Assembly: GCA_003235365.1 (NCBI GenBank)
Contig: QJWJ01000312.1
Coordinates: forward strand, 1-41,271
Reading direction: 5' to 3'
DNA length: 41,271 nucleotides
Source of the DNA: Deltaproteobacteria bacterium
GTDB lineage: Bacteria > Myxococcota_A > Polyangia > Polyangiales > Polyangiaceae
A program made the position numbers and the translations under genes. Shown here piece by piece: positions 15,338 through 24,453 of this stretch (its first letter is position 1; each line of letters begins with the position of its first letter). The notes beneath the pieces were generated by a model. It was not told where the DNA came from, made no database searches, and worked only from the letters and a program-made list of their open reading frames with translations.

Positions 15338-16225
15338 TCAACGTGTCTCACTGGGCAGAACGTGCGGTCGAGCACCACGTTTGAGCAGCTCTTCCAACTT
15401 CGCTTGATCGCTCAGTCCTGTCTTGGCCAGGACACCTGTAAACTTGTGGGTTAACGACAGTTGTACGTACGCCGTCGTCACCCTCTTGGCAAACGCGGAA
15501 CGCAGCTGGCCGCAGGTGGATTGCAATGGCGTTTGCTCTTGACCGTGTTTCATGACCAGTAGCATGTTGCTACCCTTCGAATCCGGATTGGCAACCCATT
15601 CCGCGGCGCGATCGTCACAACTGTCGTCCCCGAACAGTCGGACCCACTCCTTGTTGTTGTCGAACGCCCACGACTGGAGCCAATGATGGATTGTCGGACC
15701 AGCCCTGGAAAAGTCGTCTATGACAATCGAATTGTCGATCCCATCATCGCTAACCGCGTCAGTGAGAATGAGGTCCGCATTGCGGGCGTATGCCTCTTTC
15801 CTCCGCAAGAAGGACTGACGGCAGAGCACGACCAACGCAGACATTGGGAAAGCCGCTCGAAGAAACAACGGCAGAGAATCACGGGGCTCGTACGTGACGA
15901 TGGCAAATCGGCGCCCGATCAGGTCAGTATGATCATTGAGCTTGGCGTAGCGCATCATCTCGTAGAAGCGTTCATGCGACACGCGCTCTTTGCTTGCCAC
16001 GTTCATGTATGTGGTCCCCCAGCTTGGGGCATGCGAGGCCACGTCATCGATAATCGAGTTGAAGATCGCGACCGCAGGCAACTTGGTGAGCGCGGGGCGG
16101 ACAAACAGCAGATGGTTTTTCGAGATCCACGAATCGACGGGATTGACGAAGGAGATCTCGACACTTCCGTGTCGAACCTCAGCGCTCGCACACCGCCGAC
16201 ACCGCACTTGCGTCTCGTCAACCAT
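15338..16225 (-). CDS. Unrecognised protein, first gene of nonulosonate cluster
   Basis: The 295-residue protein matches no family I recognise. It has a CxxC pair at the N terminus ('RCRRCASAEV', about residues 8-17) that could bind zinc, followed by 'LLFVRPALTKLPAVAIFNSII'-like hydrophobic segments. Strand-like stretches 'RRFAIVTYEPRD', 'ALVVLCRQS', 'ADLILTD' and 'NSIVIDDF' suggest an alternating alpha/beta fold, possibly a nucleotide-sugar or sulfotransferase-like core. There is no signal peptide or clear membrane helix. The ATG at 16225 is chosen because the upstream 32 codons look non-coding; AGAGG lies ten bases before it. It heads the minus-strand operon three bases before the glycosyltransferase gene, so a role in glycan assembly or acceptor recognition is inferred from context only. 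Confidence 0.6.
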   Translation of the reverse strand: MVDETQVRCRRCASAEVRHGSVEISFVNPVDSWISKNHLLFVRPALTKLPAVAIFNSIIDDVASHAPSWGTTYMNVASKERVSHERFYEMMRYAKLNDHTDLIGRRFAIVTYEPRDSLPLFLRAAFPMSALVVLCRQSFLRRKEAYARNADLILTDAVSDDGIDNSIVIDDFSRAGPTIHHWLQSWAFDNNKEWVRLFGDDSCDDRAAEWVANPDSKGSNMLLVMKHGQEQTPLQSTCGQLRSAFAKRVTTAYVQLSLTHKFTGVLAKTGLSDQAKLEELLKRGARPHVLPSETR

Positions 16226-16546
16226 TCCCGCGCCTCTCAGCGTGCCACGCCAAGACGAGTCGCGCGACGGTTCCAACCTTGAACCAGAGCGCTCCCGAGA
16301 CGCGCGCGCCGCCATAGCCAACCAGCATCTTGTTTCGAACCATCCAGCCCACTCGACGGCGGCATGATTGGCTCACTGTTCAGCAAAAATCAAGCGACGC
16401 AGGCTCGCCCCGGCGGGTTCGGACCGTCCACCCCCACATCGAATCGCCGAGCTTGACGCGATGAGAGCACCCACGGCACGGTATGGCAGACGGCGCGCTC
16501 AGGTCAATTCGCGCGCGGACCGACCCGCCTGAGGAGTGCAACGACG
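16226..16546. other. Divergent promoter region
   Basis: This 321-base spacer lies between the start of the nonulosonate cluster (minus) and the FkbM methyltransferase (plus). It contains no convincing gene. Both promoters are expected here; a purine-rich GAGGAG at 16531-16536 serves the plus-strand gene. No clear -35/-10 pair or palindrome stood out. Confidence 0.5.
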
Positions 16547-17437
16547 ATGCGATGCGAACGCGACCTCGAGACCGAAAGATTGGCAGCTGGCCGGGATCGA
16601 ACGAGCTACTCGGACATCTTGTCGATGCGTCGGGACCTACCCTACTACGGCTACGTCGACCACCAATTGGATGCTGAGCGTCACATCGTACTATTCTGCG
16701 CCAACGACTGCCCGACGAGCTTGTCCATTCTTCGAACGGGTGAAGCTACGGACGAGGTCACGAGCCTGGAGCTTTGGACAACGCTCGCAAAGCGTAGCCA
16801 GACCGTTCTGGACGTCGGTGCGCACGTCGGGCTGTTCAGCCTCGCGGCAGGGACGTGCTCCAACCGTCCGAAAGTCTTCTCCTTCGAACCCAGCCCGCTC
16901 ATCTACAGCCGACTTTGCGTCAACGTGCTGAGCAATCGCCTCGCTTGGATAAAGCCTCAGTTTCTCGCGGTGTCGCGCGATGCGGGCCACGCCGACATCT
17001 TCTTCAAGGAGAACTTCAACTTCCTTTCGACGGCCGGCACTCTCGAACCAGGTAGCGCCGCTCCGGAGTCTCGTTCCGTCCGAATACAGACCACCACGAT
17101 CGACATGTTCATCGACGCAAACGCCATCTCCAAGGTCGACCTCGTGAAGGTGGACGTCGAAAACCACGAGGCGGCGGTCATAGACGGTTTCACGACCATC
17201 GAGAATCACAAGCCCTTTGTGTTGATGGAGCTCTTGAATCGCGCGGCATTCGACGAGATGCAAGCTCGCATGCAGCCGCGCGGCTATCGGACGTACGGTA
17301 TCAACGACTCTCGTAGCACGGGCGAGAAGCTGTTCGACGTCAACGGGCAATGGCCCACGGAACAGGTTGGACGCAATTTCCTGTTTGCACCAATGGACAT
17401 GGACCGTGCGTCGCTCCGGAACACGGTCGGGTTCTAG
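16547..17437 (+). CDS. FkbM family methyltransferase
   Basis: The 296-residue S-adenosylmethionine-dependent methyltransferase is of the FkbM family, which often O-methylates sugars in polysaccharide and polyketide clusters. It shows the SAM loop 'VLDVGAHVGLFSLAAG' (about residues 87-102), 'VFSFEPSPLIYSRLCVNV' in parts as motif II, 'TTTIDMFIDANAISKVDLVKVDVE' split around the acidic 'KVDVENHE' motif, and a C-terminal 'PFVLMELLN'. The start has GAGGAG ten bases upstream. It is transcribed away from the glycosyltransferase operon but shares the promoter region with it, so the product may methylate the same glycan. Acceptor unknown. Confidence 0.9.
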   Translation: MRCERDLETERLAAGRDRTSYSDILSMRRDLPYYGYVDHQLDAERHIVLFCANDCPTSLSILRTGEATDEVTSLELWTTLAKRSQTVLDVGAHVGLFSLAAGTCSNRPKVFSFEPSPLIYSRLCVNVLSNRLAWIKPQFLAVSRDAGHADIFFKENFNFLSTAGTLEPGSAAPESRSVRIQTTTIDMFIDANAISKVDLVKVDVENHEAAVIDGFTTIENHKPFVLMELLNRAAFDEMQARMQPRGYRTYGINDSRSTGEKLFDVNGQWPTEQVGRNFLFAPMDMDRASLRNTVGF

Positions 17438-17871
17438 GCGACGCCTCAAACGCGGCCGCTGCAGCGCCCCACCCTCCTACCGAGGCAGTGTCGGGAAAAG
17501 GCCTACCGCAATAACCGGCGGCACGTCACTACCGCGGTCCGAGAGCGGAAGCAACTCAGACCGGACTCGCGCTGAGAGAACCTACCCACCGCAAGGGCCA
17601 ACCCAAAGACCGGAGCGACAGCGTACCGAGGAGGGCGGTCGTGGAAGAAGCCAGGACTTTCTCCGCGGCAGTTCTCAACGGGTCCGGCGACGCGAGCGGT
17701 CCGACCCACATCGCTTTGCAGCCGTCATCTCGTCATCCGATGGTTTGCGCCCCGCGACGGGGCGTCTCGGTCGAACCGACAGTGGAAAATGCCGTGCAAG
17801 GTGTGTCCCGACAGACGAATTTGGCATGCAGGCAGGAGCGCCCTGGTGCAAGCGCTACGCTTGGGATTGCT
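17438..17871. other. Intergenic spacer with possible N-terminal extension
   Basis: These 434 bases lie between the FkbM stop and the assumed start of the next lipoprotein. The lipoprotein frame stays open back to about 17641 and has GTG codons in it, but the added residues are unlike a signal peptide, so most of the spacer is considered non-coding. No terminator hairpin with a T run was seen after the FkbM gene. Confidence 0.45.
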
Positions 17872-18996
17872 GTGTCCAAGTCACCACACATCGGTCCGCG
17901 ATCGGCCGACGCAACGACGCTCCCGGGAGCGACGCGTATCCTCTTTTCGGTGCTGGTAGCACTGGCCGCGTTCACCCCCGCGGGCTGTCAGGTGTACGAC
18001 GAGAGCTTGCTCGTACAAAGCTCGCTGGGCAAAGACGACTCGAAGCCCACCGTTTCGCCCTTTGACGACCCCACTACACCTTCATCGGCGCCAAGTGAAT
18101 CGGAGCCAGCGCCGGAGGCGAACGACGTCAAAGTGCCGTCCCCCATGGGCGACGATGCCAGCACGGTCGAGCCCGTGAAGCACGGGCTCGAGCTGAACGA
18201 CGCGGAGCCGCCAGCGGCGCAGACGACGACAGCGGACGCCTCGTCTCCTTCCCAGCCTGCGCCCAGCACGTCGGAAACGGATCAACCGGTGTCCGCGGGC
18301 GGCGCCGCTGGAACGACGCCAGAACCCACCGCGTCCGATGCTGGCGTGCCCAGCGGATCTGGGGGCAGTGAGCCAGCGCCTCGAGGCGCTGGCGGCTCCG
18401 TCAATTCAGGAGGTACCGGCGGCGGAAGCAGCGGCAGCGGCGGCAGCGGCGGCGACGCGGGCGTCGCCCCCCCTTTGCCGATGGATACGGCGGTTTGGTC
18501 GTTCACATCCGACGCCGACGGCTGGGTCGCCGGTGTTTCATCACCGACCAGTCTTGGAACAGCAACGACGCTGAGCTTCGACGACACCCAGGGGTCACCC
18601 AATCCAGGGTCACTCCAGGTGGTCGCACCATTCAGCGGCAGTGGCCAAATGCTCGCGGTGCAAGCGCCCATCGAGACGGTGGATCTGCGCGGCGTGACGG
18701 TGACGGCCGAAGTGATGTTGAGCAGCGGTCTGAGCTCGGACGCAGGAAACCCGAGCCGCATCAAGCTGTTCGCCAAGTCGGGTTCAGCCTACGCGTTCGC
18801 GTCGGGACCCGACTTCCCACTGGATTCGACCTCGGAGTGGATTACCGTTACCTTCGACCTCGACAGCCCGAGCTACATCGATCCCAGCGGGGAGTTTGAC
18901 GCCAGCGACATCCGGGAGATCGGCTTCGAAATCAACTCAGGTAGCGGCAGCTCAGTGAGCGAAGCCACACTGTACATCGACAGCGTCGACTACTGA
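17872..18996 (+). CDS. Lipoprotein with C-terminal carbohydrate-binding-like beta domain
   Basis: Predicted 374-residue lipoprotein. With a GTG start at 17872 the signal peptide runs through 'ATRILFSVLVALAAFTPAGC', with lipid Cys 39. Residues about 55-215 are a long Pro/Ser/Ala/Gly-rich linker ending in GSSGSGGSGG. The last 170 residues resemble a galactose-binding-type beta sandwich as in carbohydrate-binding modules: 'WSFTSDADGWVAGVSSP', 'GSLQVVAPFSG', 'VDLRGVTVTAEVMLSSG', 'KLFAKSGSAYAFASG', 'WITVTFDLDSP', 'IREIGFEINSGS' and 'ATLYIDSVDY'. These match the beta-strand pattern of CBM4/11-like domains that bind glycans. The exact start is uncertain because several upstream GTG codons are in frame. 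The glycan ligand is unknown. An intrinsic terminator follows. Confidence 0.7.
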   Translation: MSKSPHIGPRSADATTLPGATRILFSVLVALAAFTPAGCQVYDESLLVQSSLGKDDSKPTVSPFDDPTTPSSAPSESEPAPEANDVKVPSPMGDDASTVEPVKHGLELNDAEPPAAQTTTADASSPSQPAPSTSETDQPVSAGGAAGTTPEPTASDAGVPSGSGGSEPAPRGAGGSVNSGGTGGGSSGSGGSGGDAGVAPPLPMDTAVWSFTSDADGWVAGVSSPTSLGTATTLSFDDTQGSPNPGSLQVVAPFSGSGQMLAVQAPIETVDLRGVTVTAEVMLSSGLSSDAGNPSRIKLFAKSGSAYAFASGPDFPLDSTSEWITVTFDLDSPSYIDPSGEFDASDIREIGFEINSGSGSSVSEATLYIDSVDY

Positions 18997-19024
18997 CCGG
19001 TGTTGAATGGGTGAGCACAGGCGA

Positions 19025-19046
19025 GCCCGACTGTCGGGCAGTTTTT
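19025..19046 (+). terminator. Intrinsic terminator after the CBM-like lipoprotein
   Basis: GCCCG (19025-19029) pairs with CGGGC (19035-19039) around a five-base loop, and five T residues follow at 19042-19046. It lies 28 bases after the stop codon of the plus-strand lipoprotein. This is the best classical terminator in the window. Confidence 0.7.
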
Positions 19047-19093
19047 CAGGCCCCCGTTGCAGTCGCAATCTCGACTTCATGTTCCGTTGCATC

Positions 19094-19125
19094 GAATGAC
19101 GTTCGCGAATCGCGAACGTTCATTC
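19094..19125. terminator. Inverted repeat at the end of the LRR-like lipoprotein gene
   Basis: GAATGACGTTCGCGA and TCGCGAACGTTCATTC are nearly perfect arms (one bulged base) of a hairpin. It touches the stop codon of the minus-strand gene at 19124. There is no T run, so it is a candidate only; it may also serve the convergent transcript. Confidence 0.45.
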
Positions 19126-20809
19126 AGTGGCACATCCCCGATGTGAGATTGCCGGAAATGGTGATCGAACCGGCGATATTTTCCGCGCCGACTGAGTCGC
19201 GTACTGCTTCCGCTTCACACGTGGGCAGAGCGGCGTTGTTGGTGACGGAAAAGTTACCGCCAACTCTGCGCAGGCTCCTGAGCCCTTGCAAGCTTTCCAG
19301 AACGGAACTCCCCCGCACGTCCAGGTCACCGCCGAGTTCCGTCAAGTTCCGCAAGCCGTCCACATTGCCCAGCTCGACGCTGTCCTCGATGTCCAGTTTG
19401 CCTCCGATGCTGACCAAAGCACTGAGACCGTCGACGTTCTGCAGCGACTGATTGCGGTCGAGATCCAGATCCCCACCGATGCTGGTCAGCGCCGTGAAAC
19501 CATCGACGTTCGTCAACGCATGATTCACCAAGAACAGCAGCCCGCCGCCGATGGTCGTCAAGACATCGAAGCGTCCGGCATCGCCGAGAACGTGCACTTC
19601 CCCATACATGATGTCGCCACCGACGCTGCGAAGTGCGGCGAAACGCACGTCCGCCAAGCTATTGTCGTGCGAGAGCAACAGGTCGCCACCGATGCTCTCG
19701 AGGGCTGAGAATCCTGCCGTGCTTGCAAACACCTCGTTGGCGTAGAAGTTGACGTCGCCACCGATGGAAACCAGAGATGAAAAGCCCGCGACGTCCTGCA
19801 GCGAGTCGTTGATCGTGAAGTCCAACGTGCCCTCGATACGCTGCAGCGAAGTCAGAGCATCGACGTTCTGCAGTTGACCGTTGAGCAAGAACGTCAGATC
19901 TGCGCCGACCTCTCGCAGCGCGTTCAGCCCCTCCAGATCGACCAGGGCATCGTTTCCGGAGATGGTCAGATTCTTGCCGACCCGCCTCAAGCAACGGAGG
20001 TCGAGCAACGACGTGATGGAGGTGGCGGCAGCCCCCTCGATGGTGAGATCGCCCGTGACTTCGCCCACCCCCCGCAATGCGGTAAGTCCCGTCTGAGCCC
20101 GCACGAACACATCGTCATCGATCACCTCGAGCGCAGTGTCGTCGTAGCCGGGACAGGCGTCGCAAACATCCGGGACGCCGTCTTCATCGGCGTCCGCGCC
20201 CTCGCAAGAATCGGACACGCCGCTCCCGGAGTCCACTCGGGCGTTGGGCTGCGGTCGCAAGGAATTCACCGGTGTTTCAATCGCCGCGTCCAGCATCGCA
20301 GGCTGTTGCATCGCCGTCTGCGGCGCCACTCCGACAGCATCGGTGTAGACCGGTTCGGACATACTCCGCGTAGCGGACGCGTCGGGGGTGGGCCCGCTGG
20401 ATCGGGGAGCGTCGGGGGCGGACGCGTCCCGCGTCGTCCCGGGCGCATCTTCACAGTCCTCGTCGGTGCACACCGGATCGTCCGTCGTCTGCTCCGTCTG
20501 GCAGTCGCCCTCGACGTCGCAAGCGCGCAGACAAACCCTGGGTTCAGCGCTGTCGCCGCAGCTTGCGGCTTCCGCACTGTCCACGCAGTGGGCCGAAGAG
20601 CCGACTCCGTCGCAATCCGAATCGACCACGCAGGTCGTCGTGCACACCCCGCACAGGCAGCTCCCCTCGCCACACTCGGAATCCGCCTGGCAGGCAGTCA
20701 ACCAGTGGGTTTCACTGCCGGGGTTACCCGCTGCTCTACCGCCGCAACTGGGCAGCGCCGGCGCTGCAATCACCACTGCCCACAGAAATGTCGTCAGCCG
20801 TTCAGTCAT
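19124..20809 (-). CDS. Lipoprotein with receptor L-domain/leucine-rich-like repeats
   Basis: Predicted 561-residue lipoprotein. The signal peptide is MTERLTTFLWAVVIAAPALPSC, with Cys 22. A Cys-rich part (about 40-125, with 'CQADSECGEGSCLCGVC' and 'CVVDSDCDG') and an acidic linker ('DADEDGVPDVCDACPG', a Ca-binding thrombospondin type-3-like motif) lead into about 330 residues of repeats. Each repeat unit of roughly 20-25 residues reads like 'L.SIGGDL.L..N..L..VDGL.AL', e.g. 'ALTSIGGDLDLDRNQSLQNV', which is the pattern of receptor L-domain beta-helical leucine-rich repeats. These occur in extracellular protein- or ligand-binding proteins. The ATG at 20809 overlaps the upstream regulator stop by eight bases, so the two form a unit. 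Function of this lipoprotein unknown; surface recognition is likely. Confidence 0.8.
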   Translation of the reverse strand: MTERLTTFLWAVVIAAPALPSCGGRAAGNPGSETHWLTACQADSECGEGSCLCGVCTTTCVVDSDCDGVGSSAHCVDSAEAASCGDSAEPRVCLRACDVEGDCQTEQTTDDPVCTDEDCEDAPGTTRDASAPDAPRSSGPTPDASATRSMSEPVYTDAVGVAPQTAMQQPAMLDAAIETPVNSLRPQPNARVDSGSGVSDSCEGADADEDGVPDVCDACPGYDDTALEVIDDDVFVRAQTGLTALRGVGEVTGDLTIEGAAATSITSLLDLRCLRRVGKNLTISGNDALVDLEGLNALREVGADLTFLLNGQLQNVDALTSLQRIEGTLDFTINDSLQDVAGFSSLVSIGGDVNFYANEVFASTAGFSALESIGGDLLLSHDNSLADVRFAALRSVGGDIMYGEVHVLGDAGRFDVLTTIGGGLLFLVNHALTNVDGFTALTSIGGDLDLDRNQSLQNVDGLSALVSIGGKLDIEDSVELGNVDGLRNLTELGGDLDVRGSSVLESLQGLRSLRRVGGNFSVTNNAALPTCEAEAVRDSVGAENIAGSITISGNLTSGMCH

Positions 20810-21830
20810 TCTCGGCGTTCTCCATTTCCGTGAGTGTCTTTTCAGCCGCAATTCCCTGGGGCAAAACCGCTTGCCCCACGTAAGTGATCACTTTGACCTT
20901 CTGGTCGGGCTGGGCATCGTGCTCGGCGTTGTACTCCGCGATTCGGCGGCGCAGATCCGACCCCTGATCTCGCACTCGGCGCAAGAAGCGAGTCGCCTCG
21001 TCGAAGTGCGGATGCCCGGCCCAGACCTCGAAACCGAAGGTGCTGCCCCCGACTCTGTCGTCGGGACGCGCTTCGGTCCTGCCCTGCTCCAGTTTGAGGG
21101 TGACGGCGGTCACCATCGCCTGGAAGTGGTCGAAGAGCGCCGCTTCCCAGCCCTTGGAGTCGTGATACGGCAGCAGGCACCCGTGGCTTTCGTACAGCGT
21201 ACCGTCGCGAGTGGTGATCGCTCTCAGCATGCCTCGACACATCAAGTGCTCCAGCGCCTCGGCGACACGTTGAGGTTCGGCGGAGAGCGCTTGTACGAGC
21301 GCGTCGACACCGACCGGTGCGAGGCGCTGAACGGTCACCAGTACGAGCGCCGACAGATCGTTCTCCCCGCTCCGCGCGCCGGCCTGGAGCTCTTCGGGTG
21401 TCGCAGCGCGATACATCACCGAGTCGCCCCGACCCGTTCGGTAGACCAGACCTGAGTGAACCAGGTCGCGAAGCACGCCGCGAACGCTCGCCTCGTCGTC
21501 ACTGTTGAAGTGCCGAAGGAGATCAGCGCGGAGGGTGGGGCCTGCGCTCTCGACATACGCGAGCACGGCGCTCCACACCGACTGACCGCGCATCGTCTGG
21601 CTCTCCGAGAGGCGCCGCACCTTCTCCTGGTAGGTCCGCAGTGCAAGACCGAACATGTCCGCGACGACCTTGCTGGCGAGTCCCTGGTCGCGCAACGCGC
21701 GGGCGAGATCCAAGAACACTTGGTTTGCCGTATGGGCGAGCTGGGTGCGGCCTCCTCCCGTTGTCGCGAGCTGAGCTATCAGAATCGTCGTCTGGCGCAC
21801 GATTGCATCGATCAGGGCATTGACGTTCAC
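20802..21830 (-). CDS. Winged-helix regulator-like protein paired with lipoprotein
   Basis: The 342-residue protein has three DNA-binding-like regions: an N-terminal helix-turn-helix-like 'QGLASKVVADMFGLALRTYQ', a first winged helix 'LRADLLRHFNSDDEASVRGV' followed by 'LRDLVHSGLVYRTGRGDSVMY', and a second 'LVTVQRLAPVGVDALVQAL' ending with 'LEHLMCRGMLRAITTRDGTLY'. The C-terminal 130 residues are mixed, ending in a helical 'ATRFLRRVRDQGSDLRRRIAE'. It is a cytoplasmic regulator by architecture but belongs to no family I can name. The start is GTG at 21830. The last eight bases (ATGACTGA) overlap the lipoprotein start. This pair repeats the regulator-plus-lipoprotein design seen at 181-2582, with unrelated sequences. 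Confidence 0.75.
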   Translation of the reverse strand: MNVNALIDAIVRQTTILIAQLATTGGGRTQLAHTANQVFLDLARALRDQGLASKVVADMFGLALRTYQEKVRRLSESQTMRGQSVWSAVLAYVESAGPTLRADLLRHFNSDDEASVRGVLRDLVHSGLVYRTGRGDSVMYRAATPEELQAGARSGENDLSALVLVTVQRLAPVGVDALVQALSAEPQRVAEALEHLMCRGMLRAITTRDGTLYESHGCLLPYHDSKGWEAALFDHFQAMVTAVTLKLEQGRTEARPDDRVGGSTFGFEVWAGHPHFDEATRFLRRVRDQGSDLRRRIAEYNAEHDAQPDQKVKVITYVGQAVLPQGIAAEKTLTEMENAEND

Positions 21831-21966
21831 GCGCCGCAGTGTGCCTGCTCGCAGCTCACAACACTAGCGCAGGAAATTGCGCCGCCGGTCCGTCACCTTT
21901 TCTGGCCACGACGTACGATTGCGATGAGGCACCCTTCGGGACTACGGCGCTGACACAGCCGCAGAC

Positions 21967-24210
21967 TCAAGGATCGAGCGGCGGGGAAGACTCCCCTGCG
22001 GCCGAGTTGATTCGCGACGACTCCCCAAACAGCTCCGCCAACTTGCCTGCCAGTGAGTGTGTGGTGAACGGCTTGGGCAAGTACGCCGACCCATCGTCGA
22101 GCAACACCTCAGGCGAGCCATCGCGATTGTTGAAGGCGCCTTGGCCATAGCCGGTCATGAACAACACCTTGGCGTTCGATTGCCGGGCGCGAAGCTCGCT
22201 TGCGAGTTCCAAGCCGTTCCTGTTCGGCATCACGACGTCGGTCAGCAACAGGTCGAACGCGATGTCGCGACGCTCAATCAGCAACCAGGCATCCTGACCA
22301 TTGCCCGCCTCGACGACACGGTGCCCGAGCGTTTCGAGCATGGCACGTACCGACGCGCGCACGGACGAATCGTCTTCGACGAGCAGAACCGCCAGGGGTG
22401 AGAGCGCACCCGCTGGCGCATTCGCATTCTTCTCGCCTCGCGCCTCCGACCGCTCGACGCGCCCGCTGACTCGCGGAAACAACAACTCGAATCGCGTCCC
22501 CGCGCCAACGCGGCTGTGCACCCGAATGTAGCCGCCACTTTGGCGGACGATGCCAAACACCGTTGCGAGACCCAACCCAGTGCCTTTGCCCATCGCCTTG
22601 GTGGTGAAGAACGGCTCGAAGATCTGCGCCATCGTCGCCTGGTCCATTCCGCTTCCGGTATCCGCAACATCGATGCACACGTACTGACCAGCTGGAACCA
22701 CCTCTCCCGACGTTGCCACGACGCGAACACCATCGACGTCGCGATTGCGTGTTTCCAGGGTCAGCGTCCCACCGCTGGGCATCGCGTCGCAGGCGTTGGT
22801 TACCAAGTTCACCAGGACTTGTTCCAGGCGCGCCGGGTCGATCCGCGCAAAACCCAGCTCCGTGGCGGCGTCCATACGGAGCTCAATCGTCTCGGGGATG
22901 AGTCGCTCGAACAACGGACCCAGGTGCACCAAGCTCGTGTTGGGACAGAAGACCGTCGGCTCGAGCACCTGCTTGCGGCCAAACGCCAACAATTGGCCGG
23001 TCAACTCTGCCGCACGGAGCGCCGCCGCTTGCACGCTTTGCAGGTGGTTGCGCGCACGCTCGTCGAGGTGCGACGTGGCAATCACCAAGTCGGTCGTGCC
23101 GAGGATGACGGTGAGCAAGTTGTTGAAGTCGTGAGCCACACCCCCCGCCAATCGCCCCAGCGATTCGAGGGACTTGGAGTTGGACAACTGGGCTTCGAAT
23201 TCGTGCCGCGCACGCGCCGCCTTCACGCGCTCCGTGACGTCACGAATGGTCAAGAGCCACAGCCGAGCGCGGTCCCGTGATTCGCCCAGGGGCGTCGCCG
23301 CCAACTCGTGAAAACGCCCCTCCGCAAAACTGACGGTGCGCTCCGGTGTTCCGGGTCCCCGCGACGATGGTGGGAGCGATCCGCGATCGCCACCGAGCGC
23401 GAGGTCAATCACCTGCGCGTTACTCCCCGCAAACGCTTCGAAAGACGCCAGGGGTTCACCAGTGACCGAAACTCGCCCGAGCAATTGAGCCGCCGCGTGA
23501 TTGAACAACTGCACTCTTCGTTCGGCATCGACGAGAATCAGCGCATCGGGCGACGCATCGAACAACTGTGCGAAACGTCGGCGAGTGTCGAGCGCATCCG
23601 TGGTGCGCGCGATGAGCGCCCCCAACGCCAGCTCGACGAACAGGGCGAGCGTCACCAAAATGGCGGTAACCTCGCCCCACGATCGCAGGGGTGCACGGCC
23701 CGGAACCGGTGAATACCAGAGCAACACCCCGGCAGCGACCGAAGCAAGCACCGCCAAAGGCAACGTCCTGCGGGGGCCCCACAACAGCCCGGCCACGACG
23801 ACCGCCAACGCGTAGGCACCCGACGTGACGCCGCTGGCGAATCCCTGTCGAAACCAAGCAGCGACGGTGACCAGGGCTATGAAACCGACTCCGCCGACGA
23901 ACCCCGCCAACTCCGGCCAGCGCGGGCGCAAGACGTACATCACCGCCAGCAAACCGGCAATTGATGGATAGAGCGAGTAATCCACCCACGTCACGTCGCT
24001 GCGAAACGGGAGCAAACACACGAGCCCCACGAGGGCGACGCTGGCGAGTTTCTCGACCCGGCGGGCGATTTCGAGCCGGTCCGCAATGAACGGGTCCTCA
24101 ACACTCGCGAAGAATCGAGCGAGCGTCCAGCGCCCCCACGCCGCTCGACGCTCGGCCCGGGATGGCCTTCCTGAATTCCTGTTTCTGTCGAGTTCGGGAG
24201 AAATCAGCAA
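21967..24210 (-). CDS. Membrane hybrid histidine kinase (PAS, HisKA, HATPase, receiver)
   Basis: The 747-residue protein has about six transmembrane helices in residues 55-205. A PAS domain ('[20 protein letters not shown]', about 210-330) precedes a HisKA domain with phospho-acceptor His360 in 'GGVAHDFNN', then an HATPase domain with '[11 protein letters not shown]', 'DTGSGM' and '[13 protein letters not shown]'. The receiver domain ('[14 protein letters not shown]') has phospho-acceptor Asp658 in 'LLLTDVVMP' and Lys in 'YLPKPF'. The sequence continues to a 15-residue tail. The start is TTG at 24210, with a purine-rich GAGGA 11-15 bases before; no better ATG lies close, so the start is uncertain by some codons. 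No cognate response regulator gene is adjacent; the receiver may pass phosphate to an orphan protein. Target unknown. Confidence 0.9.
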   Translation of the reverse strand: MLISPELDRNRNSGRPSRAERRAAWGRWTLARFFASVEDPFIADRLEIARRVEKLASVALVGLVCLLPFRSDVTWVDYSLYPSIAGLLAVMYVLRPRWPELAGFVGGVGFIALVTVAAWFRQGFASGVTSGAYALAVVVAGLLWGPRRTLPLAVLASVAAGVLLWYSPVPGRAPLRSWGEVTAILVTLALFVELALGALIARTTDALDTRRRFAQLFDASPDALILVDAERRVQLFNHAAAQLLGRVSVTGEPLASFEAFAGSNAQVIDLALGGDRGSLPPSSRGPGTPERTVSFAEGRFHELAATPLGESRDRARLWLLTIRDVTERVKAARARHEFEAQLSNSKSLESLGRLAGGVAHDFNNLLTVILGTTDLVIATSHLDERARNHLQSVQAAALRAAELTGQLLAFGRKQVLEPTVFCPNTSLVHLGPLFERLIPETIELRMDAATELGFARIDPARLEQVLVNLVTNACDAMPSGGTLTLETRNRDVDGVRVVATSGEVVPAGQYVCIDVADTGSGMDQATMAQIFEPFFTTKAMGKGTGLGLATVFGIVRQSGGYIRVHSRVGAGTRFELLFPRVSGRVERSEARGEKNANAPAGALSPLAVLLVEDDSSVRASVRAMLETLGHRVVEAGNGQDAWLLIERRDIAFDLLLTDVVMPNRNGLELASELRARQSNAKVLFMTGYGQGAFNNRDGSPEVLLDDGSAYLPKPFTTHSLAGKLAELFGESSRINSAAGESSPPLDP

Positions 24211-24453
24211 CGCGCAGGTGTCCTCAGGGGCTATGCCGTCGCGGGAACCCCCGCTGCCACAGATATAGGATTCAGCGCGCCATCACGCCAGCCGATCTCC
24301 GCAACAGCGGACCGCCGTGTTGCAATCCGTCGAAAAAAGGGGCGCATTTGGAGTCAAGAACGAACAACGCGACGATGCGGCCGCCTGGATGGGTCACCAG
24401 GCCATGGGCATCGACACAGGTGTACATCCCAAACCATGGGTACCGTTTGACGC

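Noticed and set aside
20388..21455. Plus-strand open frame of 355 codons opposite the regulator/lipoprotein pair
   Set aside because: Antisense to two supported genes; no domain seen.
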